A stretch of DNA of 64,000 nt from Arthrobacter sp. Leaf337 (GCF_001423745.1 NZ_LMPC01000007.1:50785-114784), one strand, 5' to 3'. Positions 51,048-59,972 are shown, numbered from the stretch's first letter. Notes: a model not told the origin generated them from the letters alone. Numbers and translations are program-made.

Positions 51048-52490
51048 ATGGCAATTTCCCTCGCCGCCCTGCTGGGCGTCCAGTCGCTCAAGCTCGTCAA
51101 ATCCGGCCTCGCCGAGACGACGTGGCACCAGGACATCCACTGGGTCGCCGTCACCGAGCAGGAGGACCCGCAGCGCTTCCTCAATGGCGGCGAGCTGGTG
51201 CTCACCACCGGGATGCGGCTGAAGTCCGCCCCGGACCAGCGCCGCTTTGTGCGGCAGGTGCAGCGGGCGGGTGCGGTGGGGATCGGTTTCGGGATCGGGC
51301 TGACGCACGACGCCGTTCCGCCGGCGCTGATTGCAGAGGCCAACCGCTGGGGCCTTCCCGTGGTGGAGGTCCCCTACGAGACACCGTTCATTGCGATCAC
51401 CAAGCTGGTGGCGGATGCCCAGTCGGCGGACCACTACGCGAAACTGGAACGGCTCATCGCGGGACACCAAATCCTGGCCCGCGCCCTGCTGACCGGCGGC
51501 GGCCTCTCCGAGCTGCTCAAGAACCTCGGCTCCATGCTGCGCACGGATATTGTCCTGACCCAGTTCACTGCGCAGCTGTACAACAGCGTTCCCGGCAACC
51601 CCGCCCCCACGGCCGACACGTGGGCGTCCTACCCCATCCCCACCGGCCGGCGCGACGCGTGCACCCTCTGGGTCCGGCAGCCGTTCGAGGACTCCGGCAT
51701 CGTCGGTTATGCCCAGAACCTCATCAGCGTCGAGTTGAACAACATGGTCAAGCAGCGGCAGGCCCAGCGGGCGCTGTCCGGCCAGGTCCTGGAGGACGTG
51801 ATCCACGGGACCCTGGAATCCAGCGAGGCGGCCCGGCGGCTTGCCGGCATCGGCATCAACAGCACCCGCAAGAGCGTGGTCCTCCTCGCCGAGTCCGCGG
51901 CGCATCCCAAGCAGCTGGTGAGCTCCTCGATGCCGCGGCCGCTGGAGCACGGCGTGACCGCCGTCGTCGGGAAGGACCTGATCGTCGTTGTCCAGGACGA
52001 CGGCAGCGGGGCCGCCGCCCTGGCGAAGAGCCTCAGCGACCATCTGGCCGAGGCCGGCATCCACGCCACGATCGGCATCGGCGGCGCCTACACCAAACCC
52101 AACGGGGTGCGCTGGAGCTACTTCGAGGCGCGCGACGCGGCCAGCCACGGCCTACCCGTCAACGAGCCCGAGCGCCTCAGCCTCACGTCGCTGCTCCTGG
52201 CCAGCGAGGACGTGCCGCTGGCGGACATGGCGAACGAGTCCCTCAACCCGCTGCGGAACTTCGACGCCCTGCACGGGGCCGAGCTGATGGCCACGCTGGA
52301 AAGCTACCTGAACAACAACGGCTCGGTGGCCGCCGTCGCTGAAGCACTGACGCTGCACCGCAACACCGTGCGGTACAGGCTGGCACAGATCACCGAGCTG
52401 ACCGGCTACGATCCCGCGCAGACCCAGGACCGCGTGCAGCTGTGGCTGGCCCTGGCGGTCCAGCGGCTGAACCAGCGCCAGCAGCGGTAG
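51048..52490 (+). CDS. PucR-family transcriptional regulator
   Basis: 480 residues. N-terminal PucR domain (LAALLGVQSLKLVKSGLAET to about residue 125, with LNGGELVLTTGM), a GGDEF-like middle region (LARALLTGG to GIGGAY), and a C-terminal PucR-type helix-turn-helix with SVAAVAEALTLHRNTVRYRL at about 425-445. Divergent from the aminobutyraldehyde dehydrogenase-gabT genes across a 158-base gap, so it is most likely their regulator, analogous to the PucR-type activators of GABA utilisation described in other Gram-positives. Ligand not readable. Confidence 0.9.
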   Translation: MAISLAALLGVQSLKLVKSGLAETTWHQDIHWVAVTEQEDPQRFLNGGELVLTTGMRLKSAPDQRRFVRQVQRAGAVGIGFGIGLTHDAVPPALIAEANRWGLPVVEVPYETPFIAITKLVADAQSADHYAKLERLIAGHQILARALLTGGGLSELLKNLGSMLRTDIVLTQFTAQLYNSVPGNPAPTADTWASYPIPTGRRDACTLWVRQPFEDSGIVGYAQNLISVELNNMVKQRQAQRALSGQVLEDVIHGTLESSEAARRLAGIGINSTRKSVVLLAESAAHPKQLVSSSMPRPLEHGVTAVVGKDLIVVVQDDGSGAAALAKSLSDHLAEAGIHATIGIGGAYTKPNGVRWSYFEARDAASHGLPVNEPERLSLTSLLLASEDVPLADMANESLNPLRNFDALHGAELMATLESYLNNNGSVAAVAEALTLHRNTVRYRLAQITELTGYDPAQTQDRVQLWLALAVQRLNQRQQR

Positions 52491-52531
52491 GCGGCGGCGT
52501 CGTTTAGCCTTCCGGAGATGTTTGCCACATC

Positions 52532-52565
52532 TTTACAAACATCAAACGTCTAACGTCTAATGTTT
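52532..52565 (+). promoter_or_regulatory. Promoter and overlapping GntR operator of the MFS-gntR operon
   Basis: TTTACA (52532-52537) and TCTAAT (52556-52561) are spaced 18 bases, a reasonable -35/-10 pair. Over them lies a near-palindrome AACAT-CAA-ACGT-CTA-ACGT-CTA-ATGTT (52538-52564). The predicted start of transcription falls at about the ATG (52570) and there is no ribosome site, so the mRNA may be leaderless. Confidence 0.6.
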
Positions 52566-52569
52566 AAGT

Positions 52570-53802
52570 ATGGCAACCACGACGACGGCGGCACCGCCCG
52601 GAACTGACACCCCGACTGCCGAGCGGGCAACGGCAGCCCGGCCCCGCGCCGTCGTCGTCTTCGGAATCGTTGCCTTTGTGCTGATCGGACTCAACCTCCG
52701 CGCCGGCATCACCGGGGCCTCGGCCCTCCTCCATGACCTCCAGGAGGTCCTGGGCTACGGTGCGTTCATTGCCGCCGTCATCCCCTCGGTTCCCACCCTG
52801 TGCTTTGCGGTGGCCGGGGCGGCCACGTCCTGGCTGACGCGCCGGATGGGGGTGGAAAAAGCCATCCTGCTGGCCCTGGGAATGCTGGCCGCCGGCCTTC
52901 TGGTGCGCGGTATCCCGTCCACGGGCATGCTGCTGGCCGGAACGGTGGTGGGGATGTCCGGGCTCGCTGTCTGCAACGTGGCCATGCCGTCCTTCATCCG
53001 CGAGCACTACGCGGACCGCACCTCCCTCATGACGGCCCTCTACACGGTCACCATGACCACGGGCGCCACCGTCACGGCCGTGATGGTGGTCCCGGTGGCC
53101 CAGCTCCTGGGTTCGGCGTCGGCGGGACTTGGCTCCATCGGACTGCTCTCCGTGGCCGCTTTCCTTGGCTTTCTCCCGGTGGCACTCCACGCACACCGGA
53201 ACGCCGCCCCCGGCCGGGGCACCAGCATTTCCCCGTGGCCGCTGATTCGTACCCGCAAGGGCGCCCTGCTCACCGCCATCTTCACCCTCCAGGCGCTGCT
53301 CGCCTATGCGGTGCTGAGCTGGTTCCCGTACATGCTCACCACCACCGGGCTGACCGCGACGGACAGCGGCCTGATGTACGGCCTGATGCAGCTGGTCTCC
53401 GTTCCGGCGGGCATGGTGCTCCTGGCCATCGGCTCCCGTCCGCGGATGCTCCGCCCGGCGTTCTACCTGGCAAGCGTCACCATGCTCCTGGGCATTACTG
53501 CCCTGATGCTGCTGCCTGCCGCGCTGGCCGCTGTTCCGGCCGCGCTGCTGGGGTTCGGCCTGGGCATCTTCCCGCTGGTCATGGTGATGATCAGCAGGAG
53601 CGGCCGGTCGACGGCGGAAACCACCGCCATGTCCACGCTGGCGCAGTCGGTGGGGTATCTGCTGGCCACAGTGGGCCCGTTCGGCATGGGCCTGCTGCAC
53701 AGCGCTACCGGCGGCTGGACCGTACCGTTGGTTCTGCTGCTGGCCATCGCCCTTACCCAGATCGTGGTGGGGCACCTCCTGACGGCAAGGACCAAGCCAT
53801 GA
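52570..53802 (+). CDS. CynX/NimT-like MFS transporter
   Basis: 410 residues, 12 membrane helices. FVLIGLNLRAGITGASALL and AAVIPSVPTLCFAVAGAAT are the CynX/NimT signature, with SFIREHYADRTSLMTALYT and MSTLAQSVGYLLATVGPFGMGLLHSATGGW. This branch exports or imports cyanate, 2-nitroimidazole and unknown compounds. The stop overlaps the ATG of the GntR gene (ATGA), so transporter and regulator are one unit. Upstream region shows an operator that likely binds that regulator. Confidence 0.88.
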   Translation: MATTTTAAPPGTDTPTAERATAARPRAVVVFGIVAFVLIGLNLRAGITGASALLHDLQEVLGYGAFIAAVIPSVPTLCFAVAGAATSWLTRRMGVEKAILLALGMLAAGLLVRGIPSTGMLLAGTVVGMSGLAVCNVAMPSFIREHYADRTSLMTALYTVTMTTGATVTAVMVVPVAQLLGSASAGLGSIGLLSVAAFLGFLPVALHAHRNAAPGRGTSISPWPLIRTRKGALLTAIFTLQALLAYAVLSWFPYMLTTTGLTATDSGLMYGLMQLVSVPAGMVLLAIGSRPRMLRPAFYLASVTMLLGITALMLLPAALAAVPAALLGFGLGIFPLVMVMISRSGRSTAETTAMSTLAQSVGYLLATVGPFGMGLLHSATGGWTVPLVLLLAIALTQIVVGHLLTARTKP

Positions 53803-54479
53803 CTCTTACCGCTTCGCACCGGCCTGTTTTGGCCGATGAGGTTACGGACAAGCTCCGCGAGATGATCCATTCCGGCGAATGGCAGCTGCAGCAGAAGATC
53901 CCCGCGGAGCCCGAGCTGATGGCCCGGCTGGGTGTGTCCCGGGGCACCCTGCGAGAGGCCATCAAGGCGCTGGCCCACAGCGGGATGCTGGAGGTCCGCC
54001 GCGGTGACGGCACCTACGTCCGGGCCACCAGCGAGATCTCCGGCGCGGCTCAGCGCATGTACAAGGACCACACCCAGGAGCACATCCTCGAGGTCCGGGT
54101 GGGCCTGGACACCCAGGCGGCCCGGCTGGCCGCCCGCAACGCACAACCTGAACACATTGCCGCCATGAAAGCGCTGCTGGCGGAGCGCCGTGACGCCTGG
54201 AACGCCGAGGACTACCCCGTTTGGGCCCGCGCCGACTGGGATTTCCATGTGCTGGTGGCGCAGGCTTCAGGGAATCCGCTGCTGCATGAGCTGTACGTCA
54301 GCTTTGGCGGCGTGTTCCATGCCGACCTGCTTCGGCAGCAGCGCCGCAGCGGCTTCAACGGTCTCCCCGACGAAGGGCACGGCGAGCTGGTGGATGCCAT
54401 CGAGGCACACAATGAAGCAGCTGCCGTGGACAGCGTCAACCGGAACCTGAACTCCTGCGCGGAGTGGCTCGGCGTGTAG
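53799..54479 (+). CDS. GntR-family (FadR subfamily) transcriptional regulator
   Basis: 226 residues. GntR winged helix in the first 70 residues (KIPAEPELMARLGVSRGTLREAIKAL and VRRGDGTYVRA), then the all-helical FadR/FCD ligand domain with Asp/His metal-site-type residues (ADWDFHVLVAQASGN, HGELVDAIEAHN). It should control its own operon through the palindrome at 52538-52564, releasing when the ligand of the partner transporter binds. Shares an ATGA overlap with the MFS gene. Confidence 0.9.
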   Translation: MTLTASHRPVLADEVTDKLREMIHSGEWQLQQKIPAEPELMARLGVSRGTLREAIKALAHSGMLEVRRGDGTYVRATSEISGAAQRMYKDHTQEHILEVRVGLDTQAARLAARNAQPEHIAAMKALLAERRDAWNAEDYPVWARADWDFHVLVAQASGNPLLHELYVSFGGVFHADLLRQQRRSGFNGLPDEGHGELVDAIEAHNEAAAVDSVNRNLNSCAEWLGV

Positions 54480-54582
54480 CCGGGGCCATAACTCAGTAGG
54501 CTTAGCTATTTGGGGAGTTCTCATCCCGGCCTCGGCCGGTCCGGGCGTCCCGTTTCTGCACGCTGACGAATTGGAGTACCCC

Positions 54583-55749
54583 TTGGCCAGATCAGTCGAC
54601 ATCACGGTGGACGGCAAGCGCCCGGACCCCTGGGCAGACGGCCTGGGCAGGGTGGGAGTCCGCTCGGCCCAGATCCTGCTGGTCCTCACCGTTGTGGTGG
54701 TGTCCGTCTTCGCGCTGCTGCAGATCCGGTTCCTGGTCATTCCGGTGCTGATCGCCCTGATCCTGGCGGCCGCCATCATGCCGTTCGTCAATCTCCTGAA
54801 GCGCCGGGGCCTGCCCGCCTCCGCGGCCACTGCAGTGGCCTTCGTGGCCTTGCTCGCCGTGCTGGCCGGCGTCACCACCGTCATTGTCGCCTCCATCCGC
54901 AGCCAATGGGGAGACCTCGCAAGCCAGGCATCCTCGGGCCTGGACGAACTGCAGTCGTTCCTGCTCAACGGCCCCATCCCGGTGGACGGGGAGCAGATTG
55001 AACAGGCCCGGGCGGCCATCGTGGAATTCGCCGCCAGCAGCCAGGTCCGCTCCGGAGCCATCACCGGGCTGTCCGTCATCACCGAGTTCCTCGCCGGGGC
55101 CAGCCTCATGGTGGTGATCCTTTTCTTCTTCCTCAAGGACGGGGCCGCGATCTGGAACTTCTTCCTGCGGCCTTACACCGGCGCCCGCGAGGCCAAGCTG
55201 CGCCGATCGGGCGCACGCACCATTCAGGTTCTGGGCGACTACGTGCGCGGGACAGCCATTGTTGCCCTGGTGGACACGGTGGCCATCGGCACGGCACTGC
55301 TGGTCCTGGGGGTCCCGCTGGCCATCCCGCTGGCAATCATCGTCTTCATCGGCGCTTTCGTCCCGATCGTGGGAGCCACCGTGGCAGGCATCCTCGCGGC
55401 GCTGGTGGCACTCGTAGCCAACGGACCCGTAGTGGCGCTGATTGTGGTGATCGTGGTGATCGCCGTCAACCAGCTTGAAGGCAATCTGCTTCAACCCGTG
55501 GTGATGGGCAAGTCCCTGCAGCTGCACGCCCTGGTCATCCTGCTGGCTTTGACGGCGGGGACCATCCTCGCCGGCATCATCGGAGCCGTGCTGTCCGTCC
55601 CGCTGGCCGCCGTGATCTGGGCGATCGCCCAGGTGTGGACCACCGACGCCGCAGAACCGGAACCGGCGGGGTCGGCAGAGGCCGGGGAATCCGCGGACCC
55701 GGCTGACGCGAGCCCGGACCTCGCTGCCGCGGACGCCAGCCGGTCCTAG
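54583..55749 (+). CDS. AI-2E family transporter
   Basis: 388 residues from TTG 54583, chosen because GGAG sits six bases upstream; a TTG four codons earlier is possible. Membrane protein of the AI-2E/PerM/YdiK family: three N-terminal helices, a soluble helical segment (SQASSGLDELQSFLLNG), then GDYVRGTAIVALVDTVAIGTALLVLGVP, FVPIVGATVAGILAALVAL, NQLEGNLLQPVVMGKSLQLH and a final helix pair. Members export autoinducer-2 or act in Na+/H+ and other transport, so the name is only a family label. The tail is Ala/Glu/Pro-rich. Confidence 0.88.
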   Translation: MARSVDITVDGKRPDPWADGLGRVGVRSAQILLVLTVVVVSVFALLQIRFLVIPVLIALILAAAIMPFVNLLKRRGLPASAATAVAFVALLAVLAGVTTVIVASIRSQWGDLASQASSGLDELQSFLLNGPIPVDGEQIEQARAAIVEFAASSQVRSGAITGLSVITEFLAGASLMVVILFFFLKDGAAIWNFFLRPYTGAREAKLRRSGARTIQVLGDYVRGTAIVALVDTVAIGTALLVLGVPLAIPLAIIVFIGAFVPIVGATVAGILAALVALVANGPVVALIVVIVVIAVNQLEGNLLQPVVMGKSLQLHALVILLALTAGTILAGIIGAVLSVPLAAVIWAIAQVWTTDAAEPEPAGSAEAGESADPADASPDLAAADASRS

Positions 55750-55803
55750 CAGCACCATGGACAGATAATAAGCACCCTTATCAATATCTTGGTAGGGTGA
55801 GGC

Positions 55804-56112
55804 ATGCGTAAAATCAGCACCATGAACGGAACCGGAACTCTCTTTGGCTGGGCCTTCGGCGACTCTGCACGGTCCGGCGACCAGTCGTACCTCGACGAAC
55901 TGCGCCGGGAAGCTCTCGCCAACGCCAGCCAGGACGCCAAGTCGCGGGGCTTCGGCGTCGAGGAGGGCACCGAAAGCTACACGGTCATCAACCCGGCCGA
56001 AACCCTCGCGGACGTCCACACCGCACCGGACCAGCTCATCGTCCGCTGCACCGTAAAACTCACCGGCCCGGGCGCCGAAAACATCCACGCCGAAGGCCCC
56101 ATGAACGGCTAG
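55804..56112 (+). CDS. Conserved hypothetical protein
   Basis: 102 residues, function unknown. It is cytoplasmic by appearance, with an N-terminal GWAFGDSARSGDQSYLDELRREALANASQDAKSRG helix-rich part (given here in description, about residues 15-48) and a beta-rich end (YTVINPAETL, LIVRCTVKLTGPGAE). Followed two bases after its stop by the DUF1206 gene, so they are an operon. Start at ATG 55804 with GGTGAGG upstream; a second ATG at 55822 is an alternative. Confidence 0.65.
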   Translation: MRKISTMNGTGTLFGWAFGDSARSGDQSYLDELRREALANASQDAKSRGFGVEEGTESYTVINPAETLADVHTAPDQLIVRCTVKLTGPGAENIHAEGPMNG

Positions 56113-56114
56113 CA

Positions 56115-56942
56115 ATGTCGGATGAAGACACGGCCCTCGGAGAAGCCGCCAACGCGGCCGAGGCGGTGTCCAATACCAGGGTGCTGGACATCGTCGCACG
56201 TTCCGGGTTCGCCGTAATGGCCCTGCTCCACATTGTGATCGGTGCTATCGCCATCGCTTTGGCGTTCGGCCAGCCGGGGCAGGCCGAACCGACGGGAGCC
56301 ATCGAACAGCTCGCAGCGAATCCGTGGGGGCCCGGCGTGATGTGGGCCGGGCTGATCGGCTGCGCGGGCCTGTCTTTGTGGCAACTGAGCGAAGCCACCC
56401 TCCGCGCCCGCCACCTGCCTGCGGGCCAGCGGCTCGGCAAGCTCATCTCCTCCGGGTTCCTGGCGGTGGCCTACGGCAGTGTGGGGCTCAGTTTTGCAGG
56501 GTTCGCGGTCGGCCTGCGCGGCGACTCGGGCGATTCCACCAGGGACTTCAGCACCGCCCTGGTCCAGGGACCTCTGGGTGTGTCGGCACTCATCGCGCTG
56601 GGCCTGACGGTCATCGGCGTCGGAATCTATTTCATCGTCAAGGGCGTCCGGAAACAGTTCAAGGAGGAACTGCATCACTTCGAAGGCACCCGGCGCGGAC
56701 GCATGGTCAGCGCACTCGGCGTGGCCGGCCACGTGGCCAAAGGCATCGCCCTGATCCTTGCAGGCCTACTGTTCGTGGTGGCAGCCGCCACCAACCGGCC
56801 GGGCGAATCCACCGGGCTGGACGGCAGCCTCAAGGCGCTGCGGGACCATCCGGCGGGGCCGTTCCTCCTGATGGCCATTGCCGCGGGACTCATCAGCTAC
56901 GGATTGTTCGCCCTTGTCCGGGCGAGATTTGGCCGGATGTAG
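56115..56942 (+). CDS. DUF1206 membrane protein
   Basis: 275 residues with six membrane helices arranged as three two-helix repeats: VARSGFAVMALLHIVIGAIAIALAFG, LGKLISSGFLAVAYGSVGLSFAGFAVG and VAGHVAKGIALILAGLLFVVAAAT. Each repeat carries a similar small-residue pattern (GxxxxxLL/I-G), and repeats end with a Gly/Asp-rich loop. Function of DUF1206 is not known. Starts two bases after the upstream hypothetical gene. Confidence 0.83.
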   Translation: MSDEDTALGEAANAAEAVSNTRVLDIVARSGFAVMALLHIVIGAIAIALAFGQPGQAEPTGAIEQLAANPWGPGVMWAGLIGCAGLSLWQLSEATLRARHLPAGQRLGKLISSGFLAVAYGSVGLSFAGFAVGLRGDSGDSTRDFSTALVQGPLGVSALIALGLTVIGVGIYFIVKGVRKQFKEELHHFEGTRRGRMVSALGVAGHVAKGIALILAGLLFVVAAATNRPGESTGLDGSLKALRDHPAGPFLLMAIAAGLISYGLFALVRARFGRM

Positions 56943-56957
56943 CCGGATATAAAAAGA

Positions 56958-57016
56958 GCGAACAGGCAGCTAATGACGTCAACCGTGCGGTTTGCGGTCA
57001 TTAGCTGCCTGTTCGC
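56958..57016. repeat. Palindrome family B copy 3
   Basis: Exact 20-base arms GCGAACAGGCAGCTAATGAC (56958-56977) and its complement (56997-57016), spacer of 19 bases with an internal AACCG/CGGTT hairpin. Lies between the convergent DUF1206 and fprA genes. Ends match family B copies at 38333 and 46864. Confidence 0.85.
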
Positions 57017-57034
57017 GCTGGAGAAAGGTTCGGG

Positions 57035-58498
57035 CTAGACCTGCGCGGCCACTCCGTCGCGTGAGATGGAAACCATGTCCTCGCGGGGCACAACCTTGAC
57101 CCGCTCGCGGGCAACCTCGACGCCGTGCGATCCGGTCTCGGTGGCCTTCTCGCCGAGGGCGCGCTCGTGTGCGTCCAGAGCCAGCCAGCCTTCCCAGCTG
57201 GTGTACTGCACGCCGCGGCTCTCCAGCAGTTCGACGACGGCTTCCGGAGCCGGCGCGGCTGCCAGCGGCAGGTTCGCCCGGTCTTCCAGTAGGTACGTGA
57301 CGGTCTCGAGGGCGTCGCCCTTGGTGTGACCGATGAGGCCGACGGGGCCGCGCTTGATCCAGCCGGTGGCGTAGATGCCCGGCACGTGGGTGCCGGCAGC
57401 GTCCAGCACGCGGCCGCCGTCGTTCGGGACAACACCCTTCTTGTGGTCGAACTCGACCTCCGGCAGGGCGGAACCGAAGTAGCCGATGGCGCGGTATACG
57501 GCCTGGACCGGGTAGTCCACGAACTCGCCGGTGCCGCGGGCGTTGCCCGTGCCGTCCAGCTCGGTGCGCTCAAACTTGATGCCGGCAACGCGGCCGGGGG
57601 TCTCGGCGTCGTCGTATACCTCAACCGGGCTGTGCAGGAAGTGCAGGTGCAGGCGGCGGGAGGCCGTGAGCTCGGAGAGCTCTTCCGGCTGCTCGGCGAT
57701 CCAGTTGGTGAGGGTGCCAACCATGGTCTTGGTCTGGTTGTTGCTCTGGACCTGGCGGTCTGATTCCTCGTCGAACTCGAAGTCCTCCGGGTACAGGATG
57801 ATGTCTACGTCCTTGGAGTGGGCCAGTTCGCGCAGTTCCAGCGGGGTGAACTTCACCTGGGCGGGGCCGCGGCGGCCGAAGACGTGTACGTCAGTGACCG
57901 GGGAGGACTTGAGGCCGGCGTAGACGTTGTCCGGGATTTCGGAGACCAGGAGGTCGTCGGCGTGCTTGGAGAGCATGCGGGCCACGTCCAGGGCCACGTT
58001 GCCGTTGCCGATCACGGCGATTTCCTTGGCGTCCAGCGGCCATTCGCGGGACACGTCGGGGTGGCCGTCGTACCAGGAGACGAAGTCGGCGCCGCCGTAG
58101 GAGCCGTCGAGTTCGATGCCGGGGATGTTCAGGTCCGCGTCCTTGATGGCGCCGGTGGCGAAGATGACGGCGTCGTAGTGGGTGCGGAGGTCCTCGATGG
58201 AGAGGTCCGTGCCGTAGTCAACGTTGCCGAAGAAGCGGATGTCGCCGCGGTCCAGGACCTTGTGCAGGGCGTTGACGATGCCCTTGATGCGCGGGTGGTC
58301 GGGCGCCACGCCGTAGCGGATCAGGCCATAGGGCGCCGGGTAGCGGTCAAAGAGGTCGATGCTCACGGTCAGCTCGCCGCTCTTGACGGCTTCGCTCTTG
58401 GTGAGGATGTCGGCGGCGTACACGCCGGCAGGGCCGGAACCCACGACGGCGACCCGGAGCGGGCGGGCGGCAGAACCTACGGTGGTGCTATTTGACAC
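57035..58498 (-). CDS. fprA: FprA-type FAD-dependent NADPH-ferredoxin reductase, copy 2
   Basis: 487 residues, closely similar throughout to the 43158-44612 protein. FAD motif VGSGPAGVYAADIL, PYGLIRYGVAPDHPRIKGIV, ATGAIKDADLNIPGI, NADP motif IGNGNVALDVARML, and TGWIKRGPVGLIGHTKGDALET. Start at GTG 58498 with AAAGGA upstream. It lies 105 bases downstream of the siroheme synthase gene on the same strand, separated by a palindrome; this fits a role giving reduced ferredoxin to sulfite or nitrite reductase, whereas copy 1 has no such neighbour. Confidence 0.92.
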   Translation of the reverse strand: MSNSTTVGSAARPLRVAVVGSGPAGVYAADILTKSEAVKSGELTVSIDLFDRYPAPYGLIRYGVAPDHPRIKGIVNALHKVLDRGDIRFFGNVDYGTDLSIEDLRTHYDAVIFATGAIKDADLNIPGIELDGSYGGADFVSWYDGHPDVSREWPLDAKEIAVIGNGNVALDVARMLSKHADDLLVSEIPDNVYAGLKSSPVTDVHVFGRRGPAQVKFTPLELRELAHSKDVDIILYPEDFEFDEESDRQVQSNNQTKTMVGTLTNWIAEQPEELSELTASRRLHLHFLHSPVEVYDDAETPGRVAGIKFERTELDGTGNARGTGEFVDYPVQAVYRAIGYFGSALPEVEFDHKKGVVPNDGGRVLDAAGTHVPGIYATGWIKRGPVGLIGHTKGDALETVTYLLEDRANLPLAAAPAPEAVVELLESRGVQYTSWEGWLALDAHERALGEKATETGSHGVEVARERVKVVPREDMVSISRDGVAAQV

Positions 58499-58523
58499 GG
58501 CTGTGTTCCTTTTTCTGTCACGG

Positions 58524-58589
58524 CCCAACTGACTCGCACTTAACGTCGTGAAAACGGCTTTTGGGAGCGTTAACTGCGAGCTAGTTGGG
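58524..58589. repeat. Long intergenic palindrome, family A copy 2 (degenerate)
   Basis: Arms 58524-58548 (CCCAACTGACTCGCACTTAA...) and 58565-58589 pair with a few mismatches. The left arm, the CGTGAAAA start of the spacer and the right arm align with the copy at 12406-12471. Lies between cysG and fprA. Confidence 0.8.
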
Positions 58590-58602
58590 AAGGGGCTTCG
58601 GG

Positions 58603-59859
58603 CTACTTGGTCAGTACGCGGGGGCGGTTCGGGGTGGTGGTGCTGTAGTCGGCGGTCTTGAAGTGCGACGGCGCGAACGGGCTGACGCGGACAACGTCAC
58701 CGATCACGATCACCGCGGGATTTGCGACGCCGGCGGCCTCGGCCTGGTCAGCGATGGAACCGACAGTGCCGATGGTCACGCGCTGGTTGGGCAAATAGCC
58801 ATTCTCAACGATGCCAACTGGAGTGTCCTGAGGCAAACCGGCAGCCATCAGGGCGGCGGCGGATTCGCGGAGCTGGCCCACTCCCATGAGCAGCACGATG
58901 GTGTGGTCGGACCGGGCCGGGACCTCGGAAAGCTCCTCGTGGCCGGTGACCACGCTGAAGCCCTTGGCCAAGCCGCGGTGCGTCACGGGAATGCCGGCCG
59001 CCGCGGGGACGGAGATCGCCGAGGTCACGCCGGAGACCACCTCAACCTCGACGCCGTGCTGGCGGCAGAATTCCGCTTCCTCGCCGCCGCGGCCCAAAAC
59101 GTAGGGGTCGCCGCCCTTGAGCCGGACCACGCGGTGGCCCTTGAGCGCCTCTTCCACGAGGATCCGGTTGATCCCCGCCTGCGGCACGGGATGGTGGCCG
59201 GGGGTCTTGCCCACCTCTATGACGCGGACATCGGAGGCGAGTTCGTTCAGGAGCTCGCGGGGGCCCAGGCGGTCCGCCACCACGACGTCGGCCTGGCCAA
59301 GGAGCCGGCGACCGCGGACGGTGATGAGCCCGGTGTCGCCGGGACCGCCGCCCACAAGGGCCACGCTTCCCCGGTGGGCGCGCTGCCGGCGGAGCGGGAG
59401 GTCACCGGTTTCCAGCGCGGTGGCAACGGCGTCGCGGAGGGCCATGGCGCGGCGTGGGTCTCCCCCGGCGTTCACGGCGATCTGCACGTCGTCAACGACG
59501 GCGACGGCGGGGGTCCAGGCAGCGGAGGCTTCGTGGTCGGAGGCGTTGACGCACCAGACTCGCTGCGCCTCGGCGTCGGCCGAAACCTGGGCGTCCACTG
59601 CGGAATCGCCGGTAGCTGTCTGGACGAACCAGACGCCGTCGACGTCGGACGTGCGGTAGGGGCGCTGCTCCCAGGTGAGGAGGCCGGCGTCGGCCAGTTC
59701 CTCAAGTCCTGCGGAGGCAACGGGGGCAACCACGGTCACCCGGGCACCGGCGTCGAGCAGGCCCTTCGCGCGGCGGGTGGCCACCGGGCCGCCGCCCACC
59801 ACCAGTACCGGGCGGCCCAGCAGGCGCAGTGCCGTGGGGTAGATGTCCTGAATTGCCAT
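58603..59859 (-). CDS. cysG: Siroheme synthase (CysG-type: precorrin-2 dehydrogenase + uroporphyrinogen-III C-methyltransferase)
   Basis: 418 residues, two fused parts. Residues 1 to about 150: Rossmann-type precorrin-2 dehydrogenase/ferrochelatase (VLVVGGGPVATRRAKGLLDAGA). Residues about 165 to 400: SAM-dependent methyltransferase with VALVGGGPGDTGLITVRG, RLKGGDPYVLGRGGEEAEF, SGVTSAISVPAAAGIPVTHRG and the C-terminal GDVV. It makes siroheme for sulfite/nitrite reductase. It is followed by an FprA reductase gene and shows no neighbouring cys or nir genes inside the window. The central CysG dimerisation piece is short. Confidence 0.93.
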   Translation of the reverse strand: MAIQDIYPTALRLLGRPVLVVGGGPVATRRAKGLLDAGARVTVVAPVASAGLEELADAGLLTWEQRPYRTSDVDGVWFVQTATGDSAVDAQVSADAEAQRVWCVNASDHEASAAWTPAVAVVDDVQIAVNAGGDPRRAMALRDAVATALETGDLPLRRQRAHRGSVALVGGGPGDTGLITVRGRRLLGQADVVVADRLGPRELLNELASDVRVIEVGKTPGHHPVPQAGINRILVEEALKGHRVVRLKGGDPYVLGRGGEEAEFCRQHGVEVEVVSGVTSAISVPAAAGIPVTHRGLAKGFSVVTGHEELSEVPARSDHTIVLLMGVGQLRESAAALMAAGLPQDTPVGIVENGYLPNQRVTIGTVGSIADQAEAAGVANPAVIVIGDVVRVSPFAPSHFKTADYSTTTPNRPRVLTK

Positions 59860-59972
59860 GGATCAACGGTAGGGCCGCGTCACATACCGGAACAACGGCG
59901 CGGAAACACCAGTTCACGTAAGGTAACGCTGCGTCACATTGCCGGCACGCTCATTCGGCGGGCGGCGCCTTC

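Noticed and set aside
51122..52342. 406-codon frame inside the PucR gene
   Set aside because: Arg/Pro/Ala-rich composition typical of a frame-shifted reading of high-GC DNA; the overlapping PucR frame has full motifs and a helix-turn-helix.
54571..54582. TTG start at 54571 for the AI-2E family transporter
   Set aside because: The GGAG ribosome site overlaps this codon and is correctly spaced for the TTG at 54583, so the shorter form is preferred.
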